Position numbers and translations under genes: made by a program. From positions 1 through 64,000 of the forward strand of contig JADJZY010000006.1 in NCBI GenBank assembly GCA_016715505.1: DNA of 64,000 bases, read 5' to 3'. This document shows, in pieces, positions 19,613 to 29,243 of this stretch; positions within the stretch are counted from its first letter, which is position 1; the number at the start of each line of letters is the position of its first letter. Below the pieces are notes generated by a model. That model was not told the origin of the DNA and did no database searches. It was given only the letters and a program-made list of their open reading frames with translations. The stretch is from Bacteroidota bacterium (GTDB taxonomy: Bacteria > Bacteroidota > Bacteroidia > Chitinophagales > Chitinophagaceae).

Positions 19613-19767
19613 TAGACCCTGAAAAGGCCTTGCGAAATCATGAAGCTATAGTGGATTGAAAGCCTTGCCGGAATTCCTGCGTCAACGAAGTATCAAGAAA
19701 TCTGGGTTATTCATACCCTTATATCGGCAAGTGATAAAATCTTTCCTTCATTTCAGGTTCATTCGTT

Positions 19768-19775
19768 TATTTTTG
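19768..19775 (+). promoter_or_regulatory. Possible -7 element before the ketosynthase operon
   Basis: TATTTTTG, eight bases before the ATG at 19783. Would give a nearly leaderless message; no clear TTTG upstream. Confidence 0.35.
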
Positions 19776-19782
19776 CGCATCA

Positions 19783-20985
19783 ATGAATGCCGCGAATCAA
19801 GATGCCGTTTGGATTGCTTCCATGGGAGCGATTTCTTCCATTGGAATAAATGTATCTGAAAATTTCAATGCGCTTTTACAGGGAAAAAGTGGTGTTTCTT
19901 ATCCTGAATTCGTGCAAACACTCCACCGCGATGACTTACCTGTTTGCGAAATAAAAATGTCGAACGAGGCCTTGGCAGCTTTATGCAAAATGCCGAACGG
20001 ATTACCCAGAACGGCCTATTTGTCTGCCATCGCGGCGCAAGAAGCCTTGCAATCATTCAATCTCAATGCATGTCGATTGGGAATGATTTCTGCAAATACA
20101 GTTGGTGGAATGGATCGCAGTGAATTTTTTTATCAGGATTTTTTATCAGATCCTCAATCAGGTCATTTGCGCGATGTGGTTCATCATGAATGTGGTTCCA
20201 TCACCGAATTAGTAGCCCATCATTTGGGTATAAAGGATTATGTTTCTACCATCAGTACTGCGTGTTCTTCATCTGCGAATGCCATTTTACATGGAGCCAG
20301 ATTAATCCGTCATGGTATACTGGACGCCGTTTTGGTGGGTGGTGCGGACGCTTTGTGTAGATTTACGATCAATGGTTTTAACACCCTGATGATTTTAGAC
20401 AACAAACCATGCACCCCATTTGATCAAAATCGAAAAGGACTGAATTTAGGAGAGGCCGCAGCATATTTGGTATTGGTGAGCGATCAGAAGATGCATGAGC
20501 ATTCCATTCAGCCGATTGCGAAACTAAGTGGGGCAGCCAACGCCAATGACGCCTTTCATCAAACAGCTTCTTCGGCCGAAGGAAAGGGCAACTATTTGGC
20601 GATGTCAGAAGCCTTGAAACAAAGTGGCTTGTCTTTGCAGGATATCCATTATATCAATGCACACGGTACCGGAACTGCTAATAACGACAGCAGCGAAGGC
20701 ATTGCCATCGAAAGATTATTTGAAGGAAATGTGCCCCCGCTCAGTTCAACCAAAGCCAATACAGGTCATACCTTAGGGGCTTGTGGATCACTAGAAGCTA
20801 TTTATGCGTGCCTGGCGATTCAACATGGTGTGATTTATCCAAACTTGCGTTTTCAAACTCAAATAGAGGAGCATCATTTTTCACCGGTTCAATCCCTCAT
20901 CGAAAATCAACAAATTGATCATGTGATGAGTAACTCTTTTGGTTTTGGCGGAAATTGTTCATCCTTAATTTTTAGTAAACCTTAA
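19783..20985 (+). CDS. Beta-ketoacyl-ACP synthase (FabF-like, KS-alpha type)
   Basis: 400 residues, intact. The complete Cys-His-His triad is present: cysteine in ISTACSSSANA, histidine in NAHGTGTANND and histidine in KANTGHTLGACG. The closing SNSFGFGGNCSSLIF is also typical. This would be the chain-extending ketosynthase. It is followed after seven bases by a partner that lacks the cysteine, giving the KS/chain-length-factor pair of type II polyketide and aryl-polyene systems. No acyl carrier protein or ketoreductase gene is seen in the window, so these must come from elsewhere or from primary metabolism. Confidence 0.9.
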   Translation: MNAANQDAVWIASMGAISSIGINVSENFNALLQGKSGVSYPEFVQTLHRDDLPVCEIKMSNEALAALCKMPNGLPRTAYLSAIAAQEALQSFNLNACRLGMISANTVGGMDRSEFFYQDFLSDPQSGHLRDVVHHECGSITELVAHHLGIKDYVSTISTACSSSANAILHGARLIRHGILDAVLVGGADALCRFTINGFNTLMILDNKPCTPFDQNRKGLNLGEAAAYLVLVSDQKMHEHSIQPIAKLSGAANANDAFHQTASSAEGKGNYLAMSEALKQSGLSLQDIHYINAHGTGTANNDSSEGIAIERLFEGNVPPLSSTKANTGHTLGACGSLEAIYACLAIQHGVIYPNLRFQTQIEEHHFSPVQSLIENQQIDHVMSNSFGFGGNCSSLIFSKP

Positions 20986-20992
20986 GCGGCTT

Positions 20993-22021
20993 ATGTATAT
21001 CCAGGGAATCGGTAGTATCAGCGCACAAAAACTCAATGCTCGGCAAGGTGAATTGCAAATGATCAATGGAGGTACATCTGTATTTCATTGTGTGGAGCCT
21101 GATTACAAGGAGCTTATTCCTCCGATGCAGTTACGCCGTATGAGTAAGGTGGTCCGAATTGGAATTGCTGCTGCTAAAGCGGCTTTGCTGGATGCAGGCT
21201 TAGAAAAAATCGACATGATCACCACGGGCACCGCTTATGGTTGTTTGGCGGATACAGAAATATTTTTGAGTAAGCTCTTACAACAAGATGAACAAATGCT
21301 CACGCCAACGGCATTTATCCAATCTACCCATAATACGGTGAGCGGACAAATAGCGCTCTTGTTGGGATGTCATGGACATAATTTTACGTATGTACATCGG
21401 GGACATTCCTGGGAATCTGCTTTACAGGAGGCTTTTCTGTTTTCTCGGGAAAATGCCGCTCTTCAAATATTATGTGGTGGTATTGATGAAATGACGAACC
21501 ATTCACACGAAATCATTAAACGATTCGGGACTTATAAAAAAGAAGAAGAAAGTATTGATGCGCATTCAGATGGAACTGTTGCCGGAGAAGGGGCCCATTT
21601 ATTTGTCATGAGTGCTGAGCACAGCCCCCAATCATATGCCCGTGTGCAGGATATTTGTTTATGTAATACCCATGATACGGTTTCAAATCAACTTCAAAAA
21701 TTTCTAAGTAAACAAAATCTGTTGCTAAACGATATTGCACTGGTTCTGAGTGGTGAGAATGGCGATATACGTTATGGCGCTGAAATGGCTGCGTTATTTG
21801 GAGCAGTACCGGACGATAAGTTACTCAAGTATAAAAGGTTTTGTGGAGAGTATCCTACCTCGGGTTCCTTTGGAATGGCCTTGGCCGCAAGTGCAATTAA
21901 GCATCAACAACTTCCGCGAGGCTTGAATGTGGCATCAGTCGCTTATCATGGTGGTACGATTCTCTTGCACAATCACTATAAAAACCAATATCATTCATTT
22001 ATCCTTCTGCAATCCATATGA
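20993..22021 (+). CDS. Ketosynthase chain-length-factor-like protein
   Basis: 342 residues, thiolase fold: MYIQGIGSISAQ, PPMQLRRMSKVVRIGIAAAK, TPTAFIQSTHNTVSGQIAL, GEYPTSGSFGMALAASAI. The segment that carries the nucleophile in active synthases reads TYVHRGHSWESALQ here, with no cysteine, and the histidine motifs are degenerate. By analogy with aryl-polyene and flexirubin systems it would pair with the upstream synthase and set chain length. It overlaps the deacetylase start by four bases. Confidence 0.78.
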   Translation: MYIQGIGSISAQKLNARQGELQMINGGTSVFHCVEPDYKELIPPMQLRRMSKVVRIGIAAAKAALLDAGLEKIDMITTGTAYGCLADTEIFLSKLLQQDEQMLTPTAFIQSTHNTVSGQIALLLGCHGHNFTYVHRGHSWESALQEAFLFSRENAALQILCGGIDEMTNHSHEIIKRFGTYKKEEESIDAHSDGTVAGEGAHLFVMSAEHSPQSYARVQDICLCNTHDTVSNQLQKFLSKQNLLLNDIALVLSGENGDIRYGAEMAALFGAVPDDKLLKYKRFCGEYPTSGSFGMALAASAIKHQQLPRGLNVASVAYHGGTILLHNHYKNQYHSFILLQSI

Positions 22022-22764
22022 ATTTCAGAAGTCAATTGATATTATTTGCGATTTCCTTTCCCACTGCTGCTCTGTTTGTGCTGGCATTCGGAATGCCCTG
22101 GTGGTTTTTATTGCTGCCCATTGGATTTTTGCTATTTCATTTAGTGATGGGTGCAATTTATATTCAACGAAATTTTTTCATTGTTTCGCAAAACTCCCTG
22201 AACACTCCCGAAAAAAAAATTTGTTTAACGTTTGATGATGGTATTCATCCTTCATGGACTCCAAAGGTTTTGGACATCTTGCTTCAATTTCATATCCCGG
22301 CAGTTTTTTTTATCATAGGTAAAAACATTCCAGGCAACGAGTTGATTTTAGAGCGTATGGTTAACGAAGGCCATGAGGTGGGGAATCATAGTCATGATCA
22401 TTCCTTTTGGTTTGATTTAAAGTCATCGGCAGCCATGGGCGTAGAGATGAGGGATACCAATCAAAAAATAGAAGCGATTATCGGTCGGCCTTGTACCCTT
22501 TTTCGGCCACCCTATGGGGTCACAAATCCCAATTTGGCCAAAGCCGTTCATCAAAGCGGAATGCGTAGTATCGGATGGAGCCTGCGCAGCATGGATACTG
22601 TAGCGAAAGATGCCGGCAGTCTTTTGCAAAAATTAAAATCGGAAACAAAACCCGGGGCCATTGTGCTATTGCATGATCGTTGCCAAATTACCACCGAGGT
22701 ATTAACAGATTATATAGAACATTGTTTGTCGGAGGGCTATACTTTTGTTTCTCTTACCGAATAG
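22018..22764 (+). CDS. Polysaccharide deacetylase (NodB domain) with N-terminal membrane anchor
   Basis: 248 residues. Two hydrophobic segments occupy the first 60 residues, then the NodB motifs: LTFDDG (catalytic Asp and metal Asp), NHSHDH (metal His pair), RPPYG, and VLLHDRC near the end. The family removes acetyl groups from N-acetyl sugars or other amides. Deacetylases of this type recur in flexirubin and aryl-polyene loci, where the substrate is not settled. Overlaps the gene before it and is followed after three bases by lolA. Confidence 0.88.
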   Translation: MNFRSQLILFAISFPTAALFVLAFGMPWWFLLLPIGFLLFHLVMGAIYIQRNFFIVSQNSLNTPEKKICLTFDDGIHPSWTPKVLDILLQFHIPAVFFIIGKNIPGNELILERMVNEGHEVGNHSHDHSFWFDLKSSAAMGVEMRDTNQKIEAIIGRPCTLFRPPYGVTNPNLAKAVHQSGMRSIGWSLRSMDTVAKDAGSLLQKLKSETKPGAIVLLHDRCQITTEVLTDYIEHCLSEGYTFVSLTE

Positions 22765-22767
22765 CCT

Positions 22768-23400
22768 ATGCGTTTTATTTTTTTATTGCTGATCAGTCTT
22801 TTCTCCGGGGCATTATTCGCTCAACCTGCAGGTTATAAAATAATCAAGGACCCTGCTTTGTTTAAAACAAAATTTGCTGAGGCCTCCCAGAAAATTGCCA
22901 GTATACAAAGTGATTTTGTACAAGTGAAAAATTTGTCGATGTTGAACGACAAGGTTACCTCAAAAGGCAAGTTCTATTATAAAAAAAGTAATAAAGTCAG
23001 AATTGAATATACCTCACCATATCAATATCTGATGGTGTTGAATAATAATCAAATGTTGGTCAAAGATGAACAAAAGACATCGAATTATAATACCCGTTCT
23101 AATAAAATGATGCAATCGATTAATAATATTATGTTGGACTGTATGCGGGGAACGGTTTATCAAAACAAAGAATTTAATGTTCAGGTTTTGGAAGGTTCAA
23201 AAGATTATCTACTTCAATTAAATCCAGTAACCACCGTGATGAAAAAAATGTTTCAACGTATTGAGGTCTATCTCGATAAATCAGATTTCAATGTGATTCG
23301 TTTGAATATGGTGGAACAAGGCGGCGATAATAGTTTGATGACTTTCTCCAATCGTGTGATGAATACCAATCTCAATGAATCCCTTTTTGCCATTCGTTAG
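22768..23400 (+). CDS. LolA-like periplasmic lipoprotein carrier
   Basis: 210 residues with signal peptide MRFIFLLLISLFSGALFAQ. FVQVKNLSMLNDKVTSKGKFYYKK, NKVRIEYTSPYQYLMVLN and VYLDKSDFNVIRLNM follow the LolA/LolB half-barrel pattern that shields an acyl chain. Inside a ketosynthase operon such a protein probably carries the finished lipid across the periplasm rather than lipoproteins in general; the same gene is found in aryl-polyene loci. Its 3' end overlaps the next gene by 26 bases. Confidence 0.82.
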   Translation: MRFIFLLLISLFSGALFAQPAGYKIIKDPALFKTKFAEASQKIASIQSDFVQVKNLSMLNDKVTSKGKFYYKKSNKVRIEYTSPYQYLMVLNNNQMLVKDEQKTSNYNTRSNKMMQSINNIMLDCMRGTVYQNKEFNVQVLEGSKDYLLQLNPVTTVMKKMFQRIEVYLDKSDFNVIRLNMVEQGGDNSLMTFSNRVMNTNLNESLFAIR

Positions 23401-24001
23401 CTTTTTGCTTCTTCTAACTTTTAGTCAGGCATCCGGGGCTGATTCTTCACGCTGCTTTAAAGAATTACCAGCCCTTGTTCAAACAGGAAAATATCGTACT
23501 TCAGTAGATGTGCTCAATAAACACCTGAGTGGAATTTTGATTTTTAAGTGGCAGGATGACCAAAGTATAAGAGCTGTTTTTATCAATGAAATGGGGGTGA
23601 CATTTTTCGATTTGTCCTTTTACTCCGATAGGTATATTTACAATAGTATCATGGAAAGTTTGGATAAAAAAGCCGTACGCTTATCTCTGGCAAAGGATAT
23701 TGGCATGCTACTCAAACAAGGCATATTTACTTCCAAATCATGGAATAATCCTGAAATGCTGCTTGGGGAAACAGGCACAAAAAATGTACTTTTGAAACTT
23801 CAGCGAAAGGGAAAAGTGCTCTACACCTGCAATGCGGAATGTACACGTATCCTATCTGCAACCAACTCAGGCCGTCGGAAAAAGGTCGTTCAAATTACCC
23901 CTTTTTATACCGGGTCATCCATACAGGCAGATAGTGTAATCATTCAACATCAAACTGTTCACTTTACCATTCGATTAAAAAAAATGTATGATTCAGAATA
24001 A
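23375..24001 (+). CDS. Secreted LolB/DUF3261-like protein of the ketosynthase operon
   Basis: 208 residues. The start MNPFLPFVSFLLLLTFSQASGA is a signal peptide without an obvious lipobox. GILIFKWQDDQSIRAVFINEMGVTFFDLSFY and the following YNSIMESLDKKAVRLSLAKD suggest a LolB-type half-barrel, as in outer-membrane partners of LolA. The family assignment is by pattern and position, not by a clear motif. The start overlaps lolA by 26 bases and the end overlaps the dehydratase by 14 bases, so translation is probably coupled. Confidence 0.55.
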   Translation: MNPFLPFVSFLLLLTFSQASGADSSRCFKELPALVQTGKYRTSVDVLNKHLSGILIFKWQDDQSIRAVFINEMGVTFFDLSFYSDRYIYNSIMESLDKKAVRLSLAKDIGMLLKQGIFTSKSWNNPEMLLGETGTKNVLLKLQRKGKVLYTCNAECTRILSATNSGRRKKVVQITPFYTGSSIQADSVIIQHQTVHFTIRLKKMYDSE

Positions 24002-24359
24002 ACTTTTCAGCATAGATGTTTTTGAAAAGCATGAAACAGAACTCCAGGCGCAATTAAGTATTATACCCGATGCTGAAATCCTGAAAGGTCATTTTCCCGG
24101 ACAACCCGTAGTTCCCGGCGTATGTCAATTACAAATCATCAAGGAACTTCTGGAAATGAACTTTGGAAAAAAGTTGATGATGTTTCATTCTCCTATGGTG
24201 AAGTTTTTAACCATGATGGCCCCCCCGCATGCACATCAAATACAGTGCAATATTCAATGTAGTTGGAATGAAGCCGAAGAGTTACAAGTTTCAGCAACCC
24301 TGCTTCAAGATGAATTGATATTTTTGAAATTTAAAGGTGCATTTAAAATCATCGAATAA
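23988..24359 (+). CDS. 3-hydroxyacyl-ACP dehydratase-like hotdog protein
   Basis: 123 residues. KGHFPGQPVVPGVCQLQIIKEL is the FabZ/FabA-type active-site segment with the histidine in GHFPG. The single hotdog fold would remove water from a 3-hydroxyacyl chain, giving the double bonds of a polyene or unsaturated acyl tail. The second catalytic acid of FabZ (Glu in the central helix) is not obvious here; QLQIIKELLEM offers candidates. It directly abuts the glycosyltransferase gene (stop to start, no gap). Confidence 0.8.
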   Translation: MIQNKLFSIDVFEKHETELQAQLSIIPDAEILKGHFPGQPVVPGVCQLQIIKELLEMNFGKKLMMFHSPMVKFLTMMAPPHAHQIQCNIQCSWNEAEELQVSATLLQDELIFLKFKGAFKIIE

Positions 24360-25562
24360 ATGAACCTGAACATGACACCGGAGCATCTAAATATTCCAAC
24401 TCTTCAGCATGAGTTTGAAAAGTATCAGACTTGTTTTTTATTGCCGACTTATAACAACGCAAGCTCCATTGTGCATGTCATCCAACAATGTCTGCAACAA
24501 ACCACCCATGTGCTCGTGGTCAACGACGGTAGTACCGATGATACTTTATTAAAACTTGAACAACTGCCTATTCAATTGCTCACTTATCCCAAAAACAGGG
24601 GGAAAGGATATGCATTTACGCCAGGGATTTAAGCGGGCTATGGAGTTGGGATATCGCCACGTTCTCACCATCGACACAGATGGGCAACATTATGCGGAGG
24701 ATGCCATTCATTTTTTCGAGGCATTGAAAAAAATCCGGATTCTTTGCTCATTGGTTCCCGTAACCTGAATCAGGAAAATGTGCCCGGTAAGAGTAGTTTT
24801 GGAAATCGATTTTCAAATTTCTGGTTTAAAGTAGAAACCGGCAAAACCATGCCCGATACTCAAAGCGGTTATCGCCTTTACCCGGTGCATTTGTACCAGA
24901 ATAAAAAGTGGTTCACCAATAAGTATGAATTTGAAATTGAAGTGATTGTTCGAAGTTCCTGGATGGGCATTGATGTGCTTCCGGTACCGATACGTGTATT
25001 TTATCCTAAGCAGGAGGAACGCATTTCACACTTCCGACCATTTAAAGATTTTTCCCGTATTAGTGTTCTAAACACCGTTTTAGTACTTATCGCATTTTTT
25101 TATATCAAACCCCGTGATCTGGTACTCAGGCCGCTTCGCGAAAAAGGGTTTAAACGTGGGCTCAAAGAACTTTTATTTGATCCGCATGAAACCATTTTTA
25201 CCCGCGCGGCTTCTGTAGGTTTTGGCGTATTTATGGGTATTGTGCCGGTTTGGGGTTTTCAATTACTCATTGGCATTCCCGCCGCTGTTGCACTTAAACT
25301 CAATAAAACATTATTCATTGTAGCTGCGAATATCAGTATTTTTCCGCCGATCATTTGGGCAGCTTCTCTGGCAACCGGCAAGTTGCTATTTGGCAATCCG
25401 CAGTGGCGTATCGACTTTAAAAACTTGAAATGGGAAGAGGTACTTCAAACCGGCAAGGAATTTTTTATTGGTGGGACAGTGCTCTCCATTTTGGCCGGAT
25501 TGATTTTTTTTGCGATGACCTACTTTATCCTGTCCATTTCCGCCCCTAAAGCCAAACCCTGA
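24360..25562 (+). CDS. Family 2 glycosyltransferase fused to a DUF2062 membrane domain (two frameshifts)
   Basis: GT-A start CFLLPTYNNASSIVHVI, VVNDGSTDDT, LTIDTDGQH (the DxD) and NKYEFEIEV, then four or five membrane helices forming DUF2062 (ASVGFGVFMGIVPVWGFQ, LNKTLFIVAANISIFPPI). One extra T at 24614-24616 and one missing A at 24726-24732 break the frame; both lie in homopolymers. About 400 residues. The same fusion is frequent at the end of aryl-polyene-type operons and may add a sugar or polar head group to the lipid. Last gene of the operon. Confidence 0.85.
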
Positions 25563-25621
25563 TCGGAAAAGGTGATACAGGTTTCTGTCAAAAATCATGT
25601 ATGAAATCGCATGGCGAACCT

Positions 25622-25629
25622 TACCTTTG
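25622..25629 (+). promoter_or_regulatory. Possible -7 element of mdh
   Basis: TACCTTTG fits TAnnTTTG, 41 bases before the ATG. No clear TTTG at the usual spacing. Confidence 0.5.
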
Positions 25630-25670
25630 CGCCACATTTTTAAATTTCTCAATAAAATAAATTTTAAATC

Positions 25671-26606
25671 ATGAAAGTAACTGTAGTAGGAGCCGGTGCC
25701 GTAGGAGCAACCTGTGCCGACAATATTGCCCGTAAACAATTATGCGATGAACTCGTTTTGGTGGATATCAAAGAAGGTGTTGCCGAAGGGAAAGCCATGG
25801 ATTTGATGCAAACCGCTCAGCTCGAAGGTTTTGATACACGCATCATTGGCAGTACCAACGACTACAGTAAAACGGCCGGTACCGATGTAGCTGTTATTAC
25901 TTCCGGAATTCCTCGTAAACCGGGTATGACCCGCGAAGAATTAATCGGCATCAATGCCGGTATCGTTAAAAATGTTGCTTCCAGTATCTTGGAATATTCT
26001 CCAAATGCCATCATCATTGTGATTTCTAATCCGATGGATACCATGACTTATCTGGCCCTGAAATCCACAGGCTTGCCTAAAAATCGCATTATTGGAATGG
26101 GCGGTATTTTAGATAGTGCACGTTTCCGTTATTACCTTAGTCAATCTTTGAATTGTTCACCGAACGATTTACAAGCCACTGTCATTGGTGGACATGGGGA
26201 TACCACCATGATACCTTTAACCCGATTGGCTACATATATGGGTATGCCTGTTTCTAATTTTGCCGATGAAGCCAGCTTATCAAAAGTTGCCGCTGATACC
26301 ATGGTTGGTGGTGCTACCCTGACCGGATTACTTGGAACAAGTGCATGGTATGCACCGGGTGCTGCAGGAGCGATGTTGGTTGAAAGCATTGTTCGTAACG
26401 AACGCCGCATGGTGCCTTGTTGTGTTTATTTAGATGGTGAATATGGTCAAAAAGATATTTGTTTGGGCGTTCCTGTTATCATTGGCCGCAATGGGTGGGA
26501 ATCAATCGTCGATTACAAACTGAGCGAAGAGGAACAAGCTGCTTTTAATAAATCTGCTGACGCCGTTCGTAATATGAATGCTGTATTGGACACCTTGTCT
26601 TTATAA
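25671..26606 (+). CDS. mdh: Malate dehydrogenase (LDH-like type)
   Basis: 311 residues, intact. Rossmann start MKVTVVGAGAVGATCADN, substrate-binding arginine loop GIPRKPGMTREEL, DSARFRYYL, and the catalytic histidine in IGGHGDTTMIPL. It oxidises malate to oxaloacetate with NAD in the TCA cycle. The close spacing of the arginines and the length are those of the LDH-like MDH of Bacteroidota rather than the larger type. Own -7 element and own terminator, so a single-gene unit. Confidence 0.95.
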   Translation: MKVTVVGAGAVGATCADNIARKQLCDELVLVDIKEGVAEGKAMDLMQTAQLEGFDTRIIGSTNDYSKTAGTDVAVITSGIPRKPGMTREELIGINAGIVKNVASSILEYSPNAIIIVISNPMDTMTYLALKSTGLPKNRIIGMGGILDSARFRYYLSQSLNCSPNDLQATVIGGHGDTTMIPLTRLATYMGMPVSNFADEASLSKVAADTMVGGATLTGLLGTSAWYAPGAAGAMLVESIVRNERRMVPCCVYLDGEYGQKDICLGVPVIIGRNGWESIVDYKLSEEEQAAFNKSADAVRNMNAVLDTLSL

Positions 26607-26626
26607 GAATCAGAAATTTTTTTCGA

Positions 26627-26658
26627 AGCCTCTCCACGAATCAGGAGGGGCTTTTTTT
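26627..26658 (+). terminator. Terminator of mdh
   Basis: AGCCTCTCC, loop, GGAGGGGCT (one wobble pair) followed by seven T, 20 bases past the mdh stop. Confidence 0.88.
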
Positions 26659-26689
26659 ATGTCAAACAGTACTTGTCATTCAGTATACC

Positions 26690-27934
26690 CTAAATGTAAA
26701 CCGAGTCAAATCCTAACTCATGCAATTCATTCCAAAAATCAGGAAATGATTTCCGCACACATTGCCAATCATCTAGCTCTATTTTTAAGCCTATGAGCGC
26801 CAAACAAGCCAGGGACATCGCCATCCGATGATCGTTATGAGAACTAAATTCCATCGTGATTCCCTGAGGTAATATCACCGATTTTCGAAAAGAATAGATA
26901 CCCTGATTTTCGATGAGCTCAATGCCCATTTTTGCCAATTCTTTAGCAAGTGCCTGGATTCGATGACTCTCTTTAAACGCCAGATGAGCAATGCCGCCAA
27001 ATTTAACAGCAGGATGTAAAATGGCACAGCCCAGCATCAAAGGGAGGGCCACATCAGGCATTTGACTGAGGTCTAAAAAAAGGTTTTCAATTTGTGGGAT
27101 AACCTCACTTCTAATCAACATACCATCTTCCACAGGGCTGGAATACACTCCAAAATGCCGGGCTAAATTCATGAGAGCGGCATCGCCTTTGTATACTGTT
27201 TGATTGAAGACCTAAAAGTTTGAGCGAACTACCCGGGCGCAACATGGCCATGAGGTAAAAAATGAGGCGCTGCTCCAGTCGGCTTCAATGGTATAATGGG
27301 TCACATTAATTTTCGAGGGCCATATTTTAATCAAATGATTGGATTCTTCAACCTTGATGCCCACCTCTTTTAAACAATTCAGGGTCATGGAAATATAACT
27401 TCGTGAAACCTGTTGGTCATGAATATCTATTACCAATCCATTCTTTAAAAATGGAGCAATTAAACAAAGCGCTGAGATAAATTGACTGGATACATCGGAG
27501 TGAATTTTAATCCTGGATCCTATAAGCGCTGTGCCATGAATCTGTAATGGGGGGCATCCCGGTTTGCCGGTATAACGAATATCCGCGCCTAAACTTTGAA
27601 GCGCTTCAACCAATGCAGAAACAGGTCGTTCATACATACGTGGGTGGCCATCTAAAAAACTCATCTGCCCCTCTTGAATCGCCAACCAGGCCGTCATAAA
27701 ACGATATACTGTACCGGCATCCTCAGCATCCAAACGTAAAAGGCCATCGGTATGCTGACGCAAGCCAATCAATTTTTGTAAGAGTTGCGTATCATTCGCG
27801 CTAGATAAATGTTTGATTTCAAGTTTCTCCATGGCTTGTGCCTGCAACATCAACAAACGATTGCTGATACTTTTGCTATAGGGCAATTGAATCTCGCCCT
27901 GCAGAATGGCTTTTGAGTCAGAGAAATAAATCAT
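26690..27934 (-). CDS. aroA: 3-phosphoshikimate 1-carboxyvinyltransferase (EPSP synthase), two frameshifts
   Basis: Makes EPSP from shikimate 3-phosphate and PEP. N-half: PYSKSISNRLLML, DAGTVYRFMTAWLA, GHPRMYERPV, SSQFISALCLIAP, EADWSSASFF. C-half: DVALPLMLGCAI, FKESHRIQALAKEL and HNDHRMAMSLACLAL, which holds the catalytic lysine/glutamate/arginine set. The halves are in different frames with breaks near 27258 (T run) and 27205. The bridging frame reads YLMAMLRPGSSLKLLGLQS. About 415 residues. The 5' end overlaps the aroB stop by 17 bases, so the two shikimate genes are translated together. Confidence 0.92.
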
Positions 27935-28953
27935 CCTGGAAACATTTATGGATTGCTTCAGCAGATACCAACACCCCGTTTGTGGATGGCCGGGATTTTT
28001 TAAGGAGACTCATCCGATATCCCTGATTATTTTTTTTATCGCGATTGAGATAAGGCAAAAGATCATCTACCCGTGCCTCGAATTTAAGGCCAGGAAATAT
28101 TGTTTCGAAAAATCTTTCATACTGATGCAAAATTTCCATAGAGCATCCCAAATATAAATGACTCAATCGAAGCTCATAACGCATGCCCAGCAGAATTGCT
28201 TCACCATGTAAAAGGCTTTCATCTCTGGTATAAGATTCACTTTCGATAGCATGCCCGATACTGTGACCAAAATTTAATATTTGTCGCAATCCCAAATCTG
28301 CTTCATCCTGTTCGGTAATTTTTTGTTTAAAAGCGCAATCCGGCCAAAATTTGCCGGGTATCGTAAAAGGCATTGACAGGTAATTGACAGGCATGATCAA
28401 AAGCATCTTCACTCTGTAATAATGTATGTTTAATCATTTCGGCAATGCCACTTTTTTTTGTTCTTTCATCCAGGGTGTTCAAAAAAGCAGGATTGATCCA
28501 AATAGCTTCAGGATGATGAATACTTCCAATCTGATTTTTGACGCCCTGAAAATCGATTCCGTTTTTTCCACCTAAGCAGGCATCAGCCATACAAAGTAAA
28601 GTAGTCGGGATATGTGCTAGCTGAATACCGCGCATATAAATATGGGCAATAAATCCACCCAGGTCACAAATCATTCCACCACCCAGACAAATCAGGATAC
28701 TTTTTTTACCTACTCCGGCAACATGCATTTGTTCCACAATCTGTACCACTTGTTCAAATGATTTGGAGGCTTCTCCTGCAGGTACCACAATCAACTGATG
28801 ATGTTGCGGCAATATTTGCTCCGCTTGCGCTTTTGGGTAACAATGATGAAAGGTATTTGTATCGCATAAAACTACGCATGAATACGATTCCATATTGGAC
28901 AACCACGATCGCCATGTTTCTTCCTGTCCGTATTCTAACAATTGAGTCATCAT
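27918..28953 (-). CDS. aroB: 3-dehydroquinate synthase (one frameshift)
   Basis: Second step of the shikimate pathway. NAD-binding CLGGGMICDLGGFIA, IPTTLLCMADACLGGKNGID, and the zinc-site GIAEMIKHTLL and NFGHSIGHAIES with HGEAILLGM. The frame breaks at the A run at 28329-28332, where one extra base turns RFKQKITEQD into a stop. About 345 residues. A longer upstream reading (to 29007) is open, but the ATG at 28953 overlaps the stop of the preceding gene (CCATGATG) and gives the expected short N-terminus. Confidence 0.92.
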
Positions 28954-29243
28954 GGTAATTGAATCATCGTATATGAGGAGAATGCTTTCGGTGCATCCGA
29001 AAACCAATGTTTAACCTGAGTCCATGTGTCCTGAAACAAACTGGATAGCCGATAGTTTTCTAAATCATCCGGATGTTGCCAATGACTATAAGTATAAAAA
29101 ATATGGGGATGGTCTTTGTCCTGCCAAAGTTCAAGCAGGGTACAACCCGGAAAGTTTCGGATCAGTGTTTTACGCTCTTCGAACAAGGCCAAGAAATCGA
29201 CAATATTTTCTTTTTTAAAACTCAGGGTAACAACACGTATCAT
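28950..29243 (-). CDS. ABM-type (dimeric alpha-beta barrel) monooxygenase-like protein
   Basis: 97 residues. MIRVVTLSFKKENIVDFLALFE, GCTLLELWQDKDHPHIFYTYSHW and a C-terminal strand are the pattern of the antibiotic-biosynthesis monooxygenase (ABM) fold, also found in small haem-degrading and regulatory proteins. No function can be assigned. Start and stop each overlap a neighbour by four bases (SAM hydrolase before, aroB after), which ties it firmly to the operon. Confidence 0.75.
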   Translation of the reverse strand: MIRVVTLSFKKENIVDFLALFEERKTLIRNFPGCTLLELWQDKDHPHIFYTYSHWQHPDDLENYRLSSLFQDTWTQVKHWFSDAPKAFSSYTMIQLP

